From the NCBI GenBank assembly GCA_030625815.1, contig DAOUQF010000017.1:1-64000 (forward strand): a stretch of 64,000 bases of DNA, written 5' to 3'. Source of the DNA: Eubacteriales bacterium. Lineage in GTDB: Bacteria; Bacillota; Clostridia; Tissierellales; GPF-1. A program made the translations under genes and the position numbers. The notes below the pieces were generated by a model that was not told the origin of the DNA, searched no databases, and saw only the letters and a list, made by a program, of their open reading frames with translations. Positions 43,560-51,345 of the stretch are shown piece by piece (position 1 is the first letter of the stretch; each line of letters opens with the position of its first letter).

Positions 43560-44219
43560 ATGCAGAAAATCGGATTTTCTTCCTGGAGTGGAGGAAAGGA
43601 TAGTTGTTTGGCTCTTTATCGGGCGGAAATGGCGGGAATGAGAATTCCCTATTTATTTACGATGATTGAAGAGGGCGGAAAACGGTCGAGAAGCCACGGA
43701 CTGAGAACGGCGCTGTTGCAGGCTCAGGCTGAGGCGCTGGGGAAAACCTGGGAGTTTCGAAATGCAACCTGGGGTGATTATGAGACGGAGTTTCTCGGAT
43801 ATTTGCGTGAAAAATGCGATCAAGGCATTCAATATGGCATCTTTGGCGATATCGATCTTGCAGAGCATCGTGGCTGGGTTGAACGGGTTTGTGAAACGGA
43901 AGGAATGAATGCTTTGCTTCCTTTGTGGCAAGAGTCGAGAAGAGACTTGATTCGTGAGTTTGTTCGTGCGGGATTTGTCGCTCGAATTGTCACAATCGAC
44001 AGCAAGCGAGTGCCGGAACGATATTTGGGAGAAATATTCAGTGAAAAATTGATTGAAGAGTTTGAAGCCATGGGCGTGGATGCCTGCGGTGAGAATGGCG
44101 AATTTCATACGGTTGTTTTGGATGGACCGAATTTCTTGCATCCCATTGAAGTGGAGATGGGAGAAACCATCGTCATTGATTCTTATCGACAATTGGATCT
44201 AAAGATAGGCTTTGTTTAA
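43560..44219 (+). CDS. Dph6-like ATP pyrophosphatase
   Basis: A 219-residue protein of the PP-loop adenylating family related to Dph6 (diphthine-ammonia ligase). The PP-loop SWSGGKDSCLALY is at residues 7-19; FGDIDLAEHRGWVERVC near 97 and the C-terminal CGENGEFHTVVLDGP are the family signatures. Bacteria have no diphthamide, so the true substrate is unknown; amidation or thiolation through an adenylated intermediate is the expected chemistry. GGAGG lies before ATG 43560. Confidence 0.87.
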   Translation: MQKIGFSSWSGGKDSCLALYRAEMAGMRIPYLFTMIEEGGKRSRSHGLRTALLQAQAEALGKTWEFRNATWGDYETEFLGYLREKCDQGIQYGIFGDIDLAEHRGWVERVCETEGMNALLPLWQESRRDLIREFVRAGFVARIVTIDSKRVPERYLGEIFSEKLIEEFEAMGVDACGENGEFHTVVLDGPNFLHPIEVEMGETIVIDSYRQLDLKIGFV

Positions 44220-44241
44220 AAATGATGTTGATATATTTATA

Positions 44242-44267
44242 ATGGGAATCTCAAAAGAGATTCCCAT
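44242..44267. other. Perfect 11-bp hairpin after the Dph6-like gene
   Basis: ATGGGAATCTC and its complement surround an AAAA loop. No T run follows on either strand, so it is terminator-like at best and may act as an mRNA-stabilising stem. Confidence 0.5.
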
Positions 44268-44325
44268 AGTTGCAAGTAGAATTCTTGCATATTAAAAGAT
44301 CTGTATCTATATAATCAATATACGA

Positions 44326-44511
44326 CTAATTCATAGGGGTCCAATTTATTACAACAAAGCAAATCAGAATAGCTCGAACTAAGAATATAAGCCAAAGAAT
44401 CAAAAAAATTATTATGGCTGTTTTATTTTTCTTAATCAATCCGATTATTAAACCCAAAGTTAATAGTACAATGGGACCCAATACAAGTAAAAGCATAACT
44501 TCAAAACTCAA
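44326..44511 (-). CDS. Small two-helix membrane protein, unknown function
   Basis: A 61-residue very hydrophobic protein: helices near residues 5-27 and 32-55 with a KKNK turn between them. It starts at TTG (44511-44509), nine bases after GGGGAG. The composition is AT-rich compared with its neighbours, and no family is recognised, so it is a modest-confidence gene, possibly acquired. Confidence 0.5.
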   Translation of the reverse strand: MSFEVMLLLVLGPIVLLTLGLIIGLIKKNKTAIIIFLILWLIFLVRAILICFVVINWTPMN

Positions 44512-44583
44512 TATTTCACACTCCCCTTACCAGTTCTTAAAATATCCTTGCTTAAGCATGGTAGTAATAGCTTAACATAATTA

Positions 44584-44612
44584 TGTGGAAAATATCCATT
44601 TCCACATTTTCT
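44584..44612 (+). terminator. Additional hairpin, plus strand
   Basis: ATGTGGAAA (44584-44592) pairs with TTTCCACAT (44600-44608), then TTTTC. It may end readthrough from the plus-strand operon. Confidence 0.5.
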
Positions 44613-44626
44613 TTGCATAGAGCCTA

Positions 44627-44657
44627 AAAAAAGGCACTCTCAGGAGTGCCTTTTTTA
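44627..44657. terminator. Terminator of the larA-like/aminotransferase operon
   Basis: A GGCACTC/GAGTGCC stem around TCAG, flanked by seven A and six T, so it works in both directions. Confidence 0.9.
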
Positions 44658-45803
44658 ATAAGAAAGCATTTCAAGCCGATCGAAGGCTTCCTTCAATTGT
44701 GGAATCTCAACGGTGCAGGCGATTCGAATATATCCTTCTCCGCTGGCGCCAAAGGCTGTTCCAGGCAAGAAAAGAACCTGCGCTTCATCCAAAGCCTTTT
44801 CACAAAATGCTTCAGATGACAGTCCGGTTTCCCTGATGCTGGCAAAGAGATAAAAAGTTGCTTCGGGTTTGTGCAAAGACATTCCCGGTAAAGTTTGGAT
44901 GCGTTCATAGACATAATTGACGCGGGTTTGGTATTCCTCTCGCAGGCTTTGAAGGATCTCATCGTGATGAGTCAAGGCGTGCAGAGCAGCCCTTTGCGAG
45001 ATGGAGGGCGCGGTAAAGCAGATCCCCTCGTTTAATTCACGCATGCAGTCAATCACATGTTCCGGTCCAAACACGTATCCGATTCGCCATCCCGTCATGG
45101 CATAGTCCTTTGAGAAGCTTCCGAGGACGAGGGTTCGTTCTCTTGCGCCTTCGATTTGATACAAAGGCGTAAATTCCTTATCGAAACTAAATCCACGGTA
45201 CACCTCATCGGATAGAATGATGAGGTTGTTTTTTAGTGCGAAAGAAACGATTTGGGTCAATTCTTCTTCGGATAGAGAAGCCCCGGTTGGGTTGTTTGGA
45301 TTATTTAAAATCAAGATTTTGGATTTTTCGGTTAATGCGGCCTCAAGGGCTTCAATGCGTAAGTGAAAGCATTCCGATTCACGAGTGACGACAGGCACTG
45401 CGATACCTTGATTGTGAGTGATTTGCTGCAAATAGGGCGTGAAATAGGGTTCTGGAACCAATACTTCATCGCCTGGATTTAATAAGGCCTTCAGAGCCAG
45501 GTACATGCCATGGCAAGCCCCGACAACCATCAGCATTTCATTGGTCGGAATCGACAAGTCATATTTATGTTTGAAATGATTCTGAATGGCATTTCTCAAT
45601 TCTGGGTCACCCAAGGCATGGGTGTATTTTGTGTGTCCGTCCTTTGCGTCATCCATGGCGGATTCGATCACTTGATGGTGCGTAATTTGATCGGGATCGC
45701 CGATGCTTAAGTTGATCAGGGAGTCGGTGGGACCAGAAAGCGTTGCGGCCTTTCCCATGGCGCTTGAATTTGCGTCTTGATAGTGTATAGCAAGTTTAAT
45801 CAT
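44655..45803 (-). CDS. PLP-dependent aminotransferase, class I
   Basis: A 382-residue aspartate-aminotransferase-fold enzyme. Visible: substrate-loop LSIGDPDQ, NNPNNPTGASLS, LSDEVYRGF with the cofactor Asp and Tyr, and the Schiff-base lysine in SFSKDYAMTGWRIGY; the C-terminal EGYIRIAC has the carboxylate-binding Arg. It is the second gene of a minus-strand operon and overlaps the end of the LarA-like gene by eight bases, so the pair is translationally coupled. It is distant from the aminotransferase at 10845. Specificity unknown; pairing with a racemase-like enzyme hints at a 2-hydroxy/2-oxo/2-amino acid pathway. Confidence 0.9.
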   Translation of the reverse strand: MIKLAIHYQDANSSAMGKAATLSGPTDSLINLSIGDPDQITHHQVIESAMDDAKDGHTKYTHALGDPELRNAIQNHFKHKYDLSIPTNEMLMVVGACHGMYLALKALLNPGDEVLVPEPYFTPYLQQITHNQGIAVPVVTRESECFHLRIEALEAALTEKSKILILNNPNNPTGASLSEEELTQIVSFALKNNLIILSDEVYRGFSFDKEFTPLYQIEGARERTLVLGSFSKDYAMTGWRIGYVFGPEHVIDCMRELNEGICFTAPSISQRAALHALTHHDEILQSLREEYQTRVNYVYERIQTLPGMSLHKPEATFYLFASIRETGLSSEAFCEKALDEAQVLFLPGTAFGASGEGYIRIACTVEIPQLKEAFDRLEMLSY

Positions 45804-47082
45804 TTTGCAGGGCTCCCTTCCATTGAGCGTAAACCTGTCCGGCTTTCGGGATTGCGATCACCGATTCGATTCCAGCTTTGTTTTTCAGATATTCGAAGGC
45901 GGATGCTTCATCCTCGAAATTTTTGATGCCAATTGCTTCTAAAGGCTCTGTCGGCAACGAGGACACCAGCACGAGCTCCATTCGTTTTGTGAGAGTTCGT
46001 GTCCAATATCCAATATATCGGGCAACCGAGAAGTTCTCCGATAGTTTTCCCGCGAGAATTGGAAGCGTCTCGGGAGAAAGCAAAAGCTCCTTGATGTCCT
46101 GACTGCCAAATCCTTCCGCGCATTCTGCGAACAAAAGCAGAGTGCCGCCTGGTTTCACGGCTCCGACCATATTACTGATTGCTTTTGTAGCTTGATATAA
46201 GTTGATGTCCTTTGGAAAGCCGCCGGCAGATCCGATGACAAGGTCGGCTTGATCTTCGATCCATTGGCCGTCCTGATTGCGAACAAATGTCTGTCCCGCT
46301 TCATGGGCAGAACGGTAATGGCCCGCTACGGCATGACTGATCAGTCCATTGCTTCCTATAGAGACATTGAAGATAAAGGTTGGTTGAATCCAATCGGCCA
46401 CTTCCTGCATTTCTCGATTGAGTGGATTCTTTTCCATTTTCCCGCTGCCGATATCTGGATGAATATCTCCTTGATCGCCGACTAAGGCAAGACGGTGATT
46501 TCGCTGAATGCTTTCTGTTGCGGCGATTCCCGGCAAGAGGGATTTTCTTCCGCCGCCGAATCCAGCTAGATCGTGAAAGACAATGGCGCCGGTGAGAATG
46601 ATGTGATCCGCCTGTAGAGCACGGCGGTTGAGTTTGATTTTGTTTCCGTATTGAGTGATGCCGACAGCTTCAACTGAAGTTGAATCCGTTCCGCAATGAT
46701 CATAAATCGAGAATCGATCGTATAAGGCATCTCCCAATAATTTTCGGTGTTCTGTCTCTGTTTGATCGCGGTGGGTGCCGTTGGCCGAGAGAAAGAAAAT
46801 ATTTTCGTCTGGAATATTCGCTTTTTTCAATTCTTCGAGTAGATAGGGCAGGAAGATCCACATGCGTTGATAAGCCCGTGTAATGTCGGATACAACAATG
46901 CAGACTGTTTCATCGGATCGAATTGACTCATGCAGAGGTTTTGATCCAATGGGATGCAGCAAAGCGTCTTTAATATGGAATTCTTCGCTTTGTTGATCGG
47001 ATTGGGTTGCTTCCAGAATGGAAAGATTTTTCCATTGATTGAGTGGGAATGAAATTTCTTTTTGACCGCATTTAAAATTCAT
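45796..47082 (-). CDS. LarA-family (nickel-pincer) racemase-like protein
   Basis: A 428-residue member of the lactate racemase LarA family (DUF2088), usual length about 425. LarA uses a covalently bound nickel-pincer nucleotide. The conserved SDITRAYQ, SANGTHR with a catalytic-region His, and FHDLAGFGGGRKSLLPGIAA with the cofactor-attachment Lys are present. No larB, larC or larE cofactor genes are in the window. Family members act on various 2-hydroxy acids, so lactate is only one option. ATG at 47082 follows GGAGGCGATCCG; the ORF extends to 47283 without a start of that quality. Confidence 0.87.
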   Translation of the reverse strand: MNFKCGQKEISFPLNQWKNLSILEATQSDQQSEEFHIKDALLHPIGSKPLHESIRSDETVCIVVSDITRAYQRMWIFLPYLLEELKKANIPDENIFFLSANGTHRDQTETEHRKLLGDALYDRFSIYDHCGTDSTSVEAVGITQYGNKIKLNRRALQADHIILTGAIVFHDLAGFGGGRKSLLPGIAATESIQRNHRLALVGDQGDIHPDIGSGKMEKNPLNREMQEVADWIQPTFIFNVSIGSNGLISHAVAGHYRSAHEAGQTFVRNQDGQWIEDQADLVIGSAGGFPKDINLYQATKAISNMVGAVKPGGTLLLFAECAEGFGSQDIKELLLSPETLPILAGKLSENFSVARYIGYWTRTLTKRMELVLVSSLPTEPLEAIGIKNFEDEASAFEYLKNKAGIESVIAIPKAGQVYAQWKGALQND

Positions 47083-47110
47083 CGGATCGCCTCCAGTTCT
47101 ATTACGGAAC

Positions 47111-47139
47111 ATTATAAGCGATTGGTAATAATTATACAA
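47111..47139 (-). promoter_or_regulatory. Promoter of the LarA-like operon
   Basis: On the minus strand TTGTAT (47139-47134), 17 bp, TATAAT (47116-47111), about 30 bases before the ATG. Confidence 0.7.
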
Positions 47140-47164
47140 CTCTATAAAAGAACATTGGAACTCC

Positions 47165-47401
47165 CTAGGGCAATGGGATTTCCAATGCATATAATTCTTC
47201 GATATGATTTTGAGCGCGTTCGATGCTGTCGTTAACACCTTGATTGTAAAATGAGCCTGCAATGATGGGAACGAGTTGATCAATTAAAATGAGGGCGGCC
47301 AACTCGCCGATTTCTTCATGTCGCTCTCTGGAAAAATAGGTTTGCACTGCTTCGATAGCTGACTTTTGCTGTTCCTTTGTGAGTTTCCATTCCTTCTTCA
47401 A
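47165..47401 (-). CDS. DUF2164-family small protein
   Basis: A 78-residue protein matching DUF2164: KLTKEQQKSAIEAVQTYFSRERHEEIGELAALILID then FYNQGVNDSIERAQNHIEEL, with the family's YNQG motif. It is soluble and probably helical. Function is unknown. AGGCGC is near the ATG; a separate promoter follows for the LarA-like gene, so they may be independent units. Confidence 0.82.
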   Translation of the reverse strand: MKKEWKLTKEQQKSAIEAVQTYFSRERHEEIGELAALILIDQLVPIIAGSFYNQGVNDSIERAQNHIEELYALEIPLP

Positions 47402-47462
47402 TGTAGCGCCTCCTTTATTATTTTATAGTATAATAAAGACAGAAGAATGAAAAGGAGCACCT

Positions 47463-48494
47463 ATGGGAAAAAAAGTGATGATTGCCTTGAGTGGCGGAGT
47501 GGATAGCGCTGTAGCGACAAGCATCTTAATGGATGCCGGTTATGAAGTGCAGGCGGTTACCATGCAATTGCGTCCGGTCGGATTTGAAGAAACCATTCAA
47601 AGCGCGAAGGAAGTTGCGGATTTCTTTGGAATTCAGCATCATATTGTAGATCTTAGCGAGGAATTTGAAAGCGAAGTGATCGCACCGTTTTTGGAGGCGT
47701 ACAAAAAAGGCGAAACACCTAACCCTTGTCAGTATTGCAACCCTCGAATCAAATATGGATTGCTGATGGATTGGTCCATCAGTCAGGGTGCGGATTTTTT
47801 TGCAACGGGACATTATGCGCGATTGAAACGAGATCCAGACACCAATTTGGTTCATTTGCTTCAAGCGGTGAATCGTCGAAAAGATCAAGGGTATGTGTTA
47901 AGTTGTTTGACACAATCGCAATTAGTGCGATTGATCTTTCCTTTGGGAGAGTTTCAGTCAAAAGAGGACGTTCGAGAATTGGCCAGGGAAAAGAAAATTC
48001 CAATCTTTGAAAAGAAGGACAGTACGGGGATTTGTTTTATTGAAAATGGGGATCATCTGACCTATTTGGCAAAACAGGCGCCGTCAACGATGCTACCAGG
48101 ACCTGTATGTGATCAGACGGGCAAGATCTTGGGGCGTCATCAGGGGTTGGCACGCTATACAATTGGACAGCGGAAGGGATTGCAGCAATGGAGCAAAGGG
48201 GCAAGCCTTGTAGTGGAGAAATTGGATGCCTTGCAAAATACCCTATGGTTGGGACAGGAGGCAGATGTTTGGACCGATCAGATTCGGTTTTACGAACTCC
48301 AATGGTTGGTTCCTGTTGAAAAGCATGAAATGTTGGAAGTGAAATTGTGTCAATGGGGACCGAAATGTCCGGTTTTAAGGATGGAAACGGAAATCATTTA
48401 TGTGGGTGTACCGGCGCGGGCGCCAGCACCCGGTCAGATTATTGTCTTCTATCGGGGAAATGAAGTGGTTGGCAGTGCGGTGATAAAAAGGTAG
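47463..48494 (+). CDS. mnmA: tRNA-specific 2-thiouridylase MnmA
   Basis: Makes the 2-thio group of U34 in tRNAs for Lys, Glu and Gln, using ATP and sulfur from a cysteine desulfurase relay. The 343 residues include the PP-loop ALSGGVDSAVA near residue 8, the catalytic first Cys in GETPNPCQYCNPRIKYG near 88, and the second Cys in KDSTGICFIENGDHL near 187; ARYTIGQRKGL begins the C-terminal domain. AAAAGGAG lies before the ATG. No nifS/iscS-type gene is adjacent. Confidence 0.92.
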   Translation: MGKKVMIALSGGVDSAVATSILMDAGYEVQAVTMQLRPVGFEETIQSAKEVADFFGIQHHIVDLSEEFESEVIAPFLEAYKKGETPNPCQYCNPRIKYGLLMDWSISQGADFFATGHYARLKRDPDTNLVHLLQAVNRRKDQGYVLSCLTQSQLVRLIFPLGEFQSKEDVRELAREKKIPIFEKKDSTGICFIENGDHLTYLAKQAPSTMLPGPVCDQTGKILGRHQGLARYTIGQRKGLQQWSKGASLVVEKLDALQNTLWLGQEADVWTDQIRFYELQWLVPVEKHEMLEVKLCQWGPKCPVLRMETEIIYVGVPARAPAPGQIIVFYRGNEVVGSAVIKR

Positions 48495-48540
48495 GGGCAA
48501 GAAAACAGAAGAAAAACGAAGAGTATATTGGGAGGGAATC

Positions 48541-49095
48541 ATGTTTGCGATTATAGCGGTATTTGATCAGGAGACTGAAATACAAATATTAAAATTTTGG
48601 ACGAGCTTGAAAATGGCGAAGCTTGATGATTCGATGATTCAAATTCCAGGCAATCGACCGCATATTTCCTTGGGGTTGTTTCAAGGAGTTGAGCGAACGG
48701 TATTTTTGGATGCGTTTCGAAAATTTCTGGAAACGGTAGATTCTTTTTCGATTCAGTTTGATAGCGTGGGGGTTTTCCCGACCACCAATACGGTTTTTCT
48801 CACGCCACTGCCGTCAAAGAATTTTCTTCAAGTCCATGAGAATCTATATCGATCTTTGCAGGATTTTTCAGATAAGGGTGATAAACACTATAAAAAAGAA
48901 CAATGGATGCCCCATTGTTCGCTAGCTATTTCGGTATCGGATCAAAAAATCATGGATGTATTTGAAAATGCAATTCAGGGATTCCAACCGATCTCCGGAA
49001 CGGTTGAACGAATCGCCTTGATTGAAGTGTTTCTTGATGAACATGGGATCCATCATGTTGAAGAAATTTCGATGGACCCAAAACCAATGGATTAA
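48541..49095 (+). CDS. 2H phosphoesterase, 2'-5' RNA ligase-like
   Basis: A 184-residue protein with the two H-x-S/T motifs of the 2H phosphoesterase superfamily: PHISLG near residue 40 and PHCSLA near 123. Such enzymes open 2',3'-cyclic phosphates or join 2'-5' RNA ends; in bacteria the true substrate is mostly unknown. GGGAGG precedes the ATG. Its last codons lie in a 15-bp tandem repeat, and it follows mnmA by 46 bases, so it may be co-transcribed. Confidence 0.85.
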   Translation: MFAIIAVFDQETEIQILKFWTSLKMAKLDDSMIQIPGNRPHISLGLFQGVERTVFLDAFRKFLETVDSFSIQFDSVGVFPTTNTVFLTPLPSKNFLQVHENLYRSLQDFSDKGDKHYKKEQWMPHCSLAISVSDQKIMDVFENAIQGFQPISGTVERIALIEVFLDEHGIHHVEEISMDPKPMD

Positions 49096-49201
49096 ATGCC
49101 ATTGACTGAAACACGATTGAGTTAAACTCTGCTGGATTAAACCCTATGGGGTTACATCCCGTTGGTTACTATGGGATTGGAGTTAATTCCGTTGGAATCA
49201 A
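49082..49201. repeat. Degenerate 15-bp tandem repeat, eight copies
   Basis: Read on the minus strand the region divides exactly into eight 15-base units such as TTGATTCCAACGGAA, TTAACTCCAATCCCA, TTTAATCCAGCAGAG and TTTAACTCAATCGTG, consensus TTTAACTCCAATGGGA-like. It begins in the last codons of the plus-strand 2H gene, crosses the intergenic gap and ends in the last codons of the minus-strand DUF502 gene, so both proteins' tails derive from it. Fifteen bases are five codons; the DUF502 tail reads IDSNG-INSNP-IVTNG. Confidence 0.75.
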
Positions 49202-49769
49202 TTTGATATTTTTTGGGCCAAACGCTTCCCATGGAGATGACAGATTTGAGCGCTTCATCAACCGGAATATCCAGGGGAGTCAGATCTTCTAAATTGACTA
49301 GTACAAGAAATCCATTTGTTGGATTTGGAGTTGTCGGAATAAACACGGCAACTTTTTTATTGCCTTCAATCAATACGGACTCATTGGTGATCAGGCCGAT
49401 GCTCTCAAATTCAGGTGTTGGATACTTCACTAAAACGACCATGGAAAATTCGCGGTCGGGCACCTGGCTGAAGGAATCGGTAACGCCCTTGATGCCATGA
49501 TAGAGATGATTGATCAAAGGGATCCGTTCAATGATTGCATCCAGCAAAGACAGAAGTTTTTTCCCGAGAAAGACCTGCATAAAGAGACCCGCAAAAAAGA
49601 TGACCCCGAGGGTGAGCAGGAAGCCTAGACCCGGTATTTCCTGATCGGTGAATTGCTTGACCAGTTGGCTGCCCAAGGCGTCGACCCATTGGAAAACAAC
49701 TTGAATCAAAATGATGGTGAGTCCAATCGGGAGTAGCGAAAAAAGTCCTGAAATGAATATTTTTTTCAT
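49152..49769 (-). CDS. DUF502-family membrane protein
   Basis: A 205-residue protein with two N-terminal helices (about 5-27 and 48-68) and a soluble C-terminal part. The family pattern is clear: GLFSLLPIGLTIILI, PGLGFLLTLGVIFFAGLF, then IPLINHLYHGIKGVTDSFSQ and VFIPTTPNPTNGFLVLV. Function is unknown. The last 17 residues are encoded by the 15-bp tandem repeat and are probably not conserved. Its ATG overlaps the stop of the pseudouridine synthase (ATGA). Confidence 0.87.
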   Translation of the reverse strand: MKKIFISGLFSLLPIGLTIILIQVVFQWVDALGSQLVKQFTDQEIPGLGFLLTLGVIFFAGLFMQVFLGKKLLSLLDAIIERIPLINHLYHGIKGVTDSFSQVPDREFSMVVLVKYPTPEFESIGLITNESVLIEGNKKVAVFIPTTPNPTNGFLVLVNLEDLTPLDIPVDEALKSVISMGSVWPKKYQIDSNGINSNPIVTNGM

Positions 49770-50440
49770 TGATCATTCTCCTTGAAGGAAGTAAAGGGTT
49801 CAACCGTTGGTGAGATGGAAAACTCGAGAGGTGTTTTTGTCATTGGATGCTCAAATCGAAGCTGGGTTGACCATAATGCGATTTGACTCCAAACCTTTCG
49901 TTTTGTAAAGACTTTGTTGTACTTGGTATCGCCCCAAATCGGTAAACCGATATGGGAGAGTTGAACGCGAATTTGATGGTGCCGTCCGGTTTCCAGATCA
50001 ACGTGAACAAGGGCGAGGGGACCAAATTCATCGGAGTGGCAGCGATCAAGCACGCGGTAACGAAGAACCGCTCGTTTGGCATAGGCCACTCGAGTGGCTT
50101 CGATTTTCGAGCGATTGATCGTCTTGCATTTCCGTATATAATGTTTGCACTCATCTTCCTCTTTTTCTGGTGTTCCGCAGACAACAGCCGTATAGGATTT
50201 TTGAATGCGCTTCTCCTGCCAGGCAGTGGATAAACGGGCGCAAGCTTCTTTTGTTTTGGCGTATACAAGTAAACCGCCAACGGGTCGATCCAAGCGATGA
50301 ACCAGCCAGAGCGGATGATGAATTTGTTCAGACAAGATTGTCAGCAGATCGGGATCGCCGGTGGGATCCGATTGTACAGGCATGCCGGGCGGTTTTTCTG
50401 CAACGAGTAAATAAGAATCTTCAAAATAAATCGTAATCAT
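49766..50440 (-). CDS. RluA-family pseudouridine synthase
   Basis: A 224-residue pseudouridine synthase that converts U to pseudouridine in rRNA or tRNA. The catalytic Asp is in HRLDRPVGGLLVYAKT; LETGRHHQIRVQLSHIGLPIWGDTKY is the other family signature. It has no S4 domain, like the short RluA/TruC-like enzymes. ATG at 50440 has AGGAG five bases upstream. It precedes the DUF502 gene with a 4-base overlap. Target base unknown. Confidence 0.9.
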   Translation of the reverse strand: MITIYFEDSYLLVAEKPPGMPVQSDPTGDPDLLTILSEQIHHPLWLVHRLDRPVGGLLVYAKTKEACARLSTAWQEKRIQKSYTAVVCGTPEKEEDECKHYIRKCKTINRSKIEATRVAYAKRAVLRYRVLDRCHSDEFGPLALVHVDLETGRHHQIRVQLSHIGLPIWGDTKYNKVFTKRKVWSQIALWSTQLRFEHPMTKTPLEFSISPTVEPFTSFKENDQ

Positions 50441-50510
50441 AATGGCTCCTTTCAATTTGGATTATTATATCACATTTTTTGAACTTCCTTTTTTTTTCAA
50501 TCGGAAAGAG

Positions 50511-50535
50511 GGTATAATGAAAGGGGGTATAATGA
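50511..50535 (+). repeat. Duplicated -10 region before plsY
   Basis: GGTATAATGA occurs at 50511-50520 and again at 50526-50535, 15 bp apart, each with a perfect TATAAT. Two overlapping start sites for plsY are possible; no clear -35 boxes are seen. Confidence 0.65.
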
Positions 50536-50553
50536 AAAGAGGGAGGAGATTCG

Positions 50554-51162
50554 ATGGAAAAGTGGCTAATTCCACTGATTGGGTATGGGTTTGGATGCAT
50601 TCAAGCTGCTTATTTGATTGGGAGACTGAATAATATGGATATCCGGACTGTTGGGAGCAAGAACTCTGGGGCCTCCAATGCAACAATGACATTTGGGTGG
50701 AAAATTGGAGCCTCGGTCGCTTTGATTGATATTTTAAAAGCGGTTGTGGCTATTTTTGTGATTGGTGCGCTCTTTAATTTGAGTCATGCCGACTTGCATT
50801 GGAAGTATATGGCTGGCGGCGGAGTTGTTTTAGGTCACGATTTTCCGTTTTTCATGCGTTTTCGCGGCGGGAAAGGAACAGCATCGCTAGTCGGTGTGAT
50901 GGCGATGATCGACTGGCGTATGGCTATTGTCGGTGTTTTGGCGATTATTCTGGTAACAATTGCAACGGATTATATTGTTTTTGGCACCTATGTGATGTTA
51001 CTGGTATTTTTTGGATTTTCCATTTATTTGACCATGCAGTTTCTACCCATTGGAATCGCGGTGGGATTGATCGGATTGTCCGTATTCCTTCATCGAAAGA
51101 ATATCGGGAAAATTATGCGCGGGGAAGAAAAGGGACTGCGGTCTGTTATTTATAAAACCTAG
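50554..51162 (+). CDS. plsY: Acyl-phosphate:glycerol-3-phosphate acyltransferase PlsY
   Basis: First acylation step of phospholipid synthesis: moves an acyl group from acyl-phosphate (made by PlsX) to glycerol-3-phosphate. The 202-residue membrane protein has about five helices and the three PlsY motifs: GSKNSGASNATMTFG near residue 35, GHDFPFFMRFRGGKGTA near 102, and the late HRKNIGKIMRGEE near 175. GGAGGAG lies before the ATG. No plsX is nearby, and PlsY is often encoded apart. Confidence 0.93.
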   Translation: MEKWLIPLIGYGFGCIQAAYLIGRLNNMDIRTVGSKNSGASNATMTFGWKIGASVALIDILKAVVAIFVIGALFNLSHADLHWKYMAGGGVVLGHDFPFFMRFRGGKGTASLVGVMAMIDWRMAIVGVLAIILVTIATDYIVFGTYVMLLVFFGFSIYLTMQFLPIGIAVGLIGLSVFLHRKNIGKIMRGEEKGLRSVIYKT

Positions 51163-51262
51163 TTCTTTCTGACGCGTTTTTTTCATATACTGTATGGGAG
51201 CGGTTTCATAAGAGCAGGCAGGGAAAGAATAAGAGAATTGATAGTGAGAAAATTACGATTAA

Positions 51263-51312
51263 TGAAAACGTTTGAATAGCGCTTGTAAGCGGTATTTAAC
51301 ATATGGTAGAAT
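51263..51312 (+). promoter_or_regulatory. pfkA promoter with a cre-like palindrome
   Basis: TTGTAA (51283-51288) and TAGAAT (51307-51312) with an 18-bp spacer form a plausible promoter. Just upstream, TGAAAACGTTTGAA (51263-51276) differs from the CcpA cre consensus at one or two positions. CcpA control of glycolysis is common in Firmicutes, so this is a candidate site only. Confidence 0.4.
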
Positions 51313-51345
51313 ACCATAGAAAATGGTTAGAGGGGTGTGTGTAGA

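Noticed and set aside
44242-44267. Perfect hairpin as terminator of the Dph6-like gene
   Set aside because: No T run on either side; listed as a structure only.
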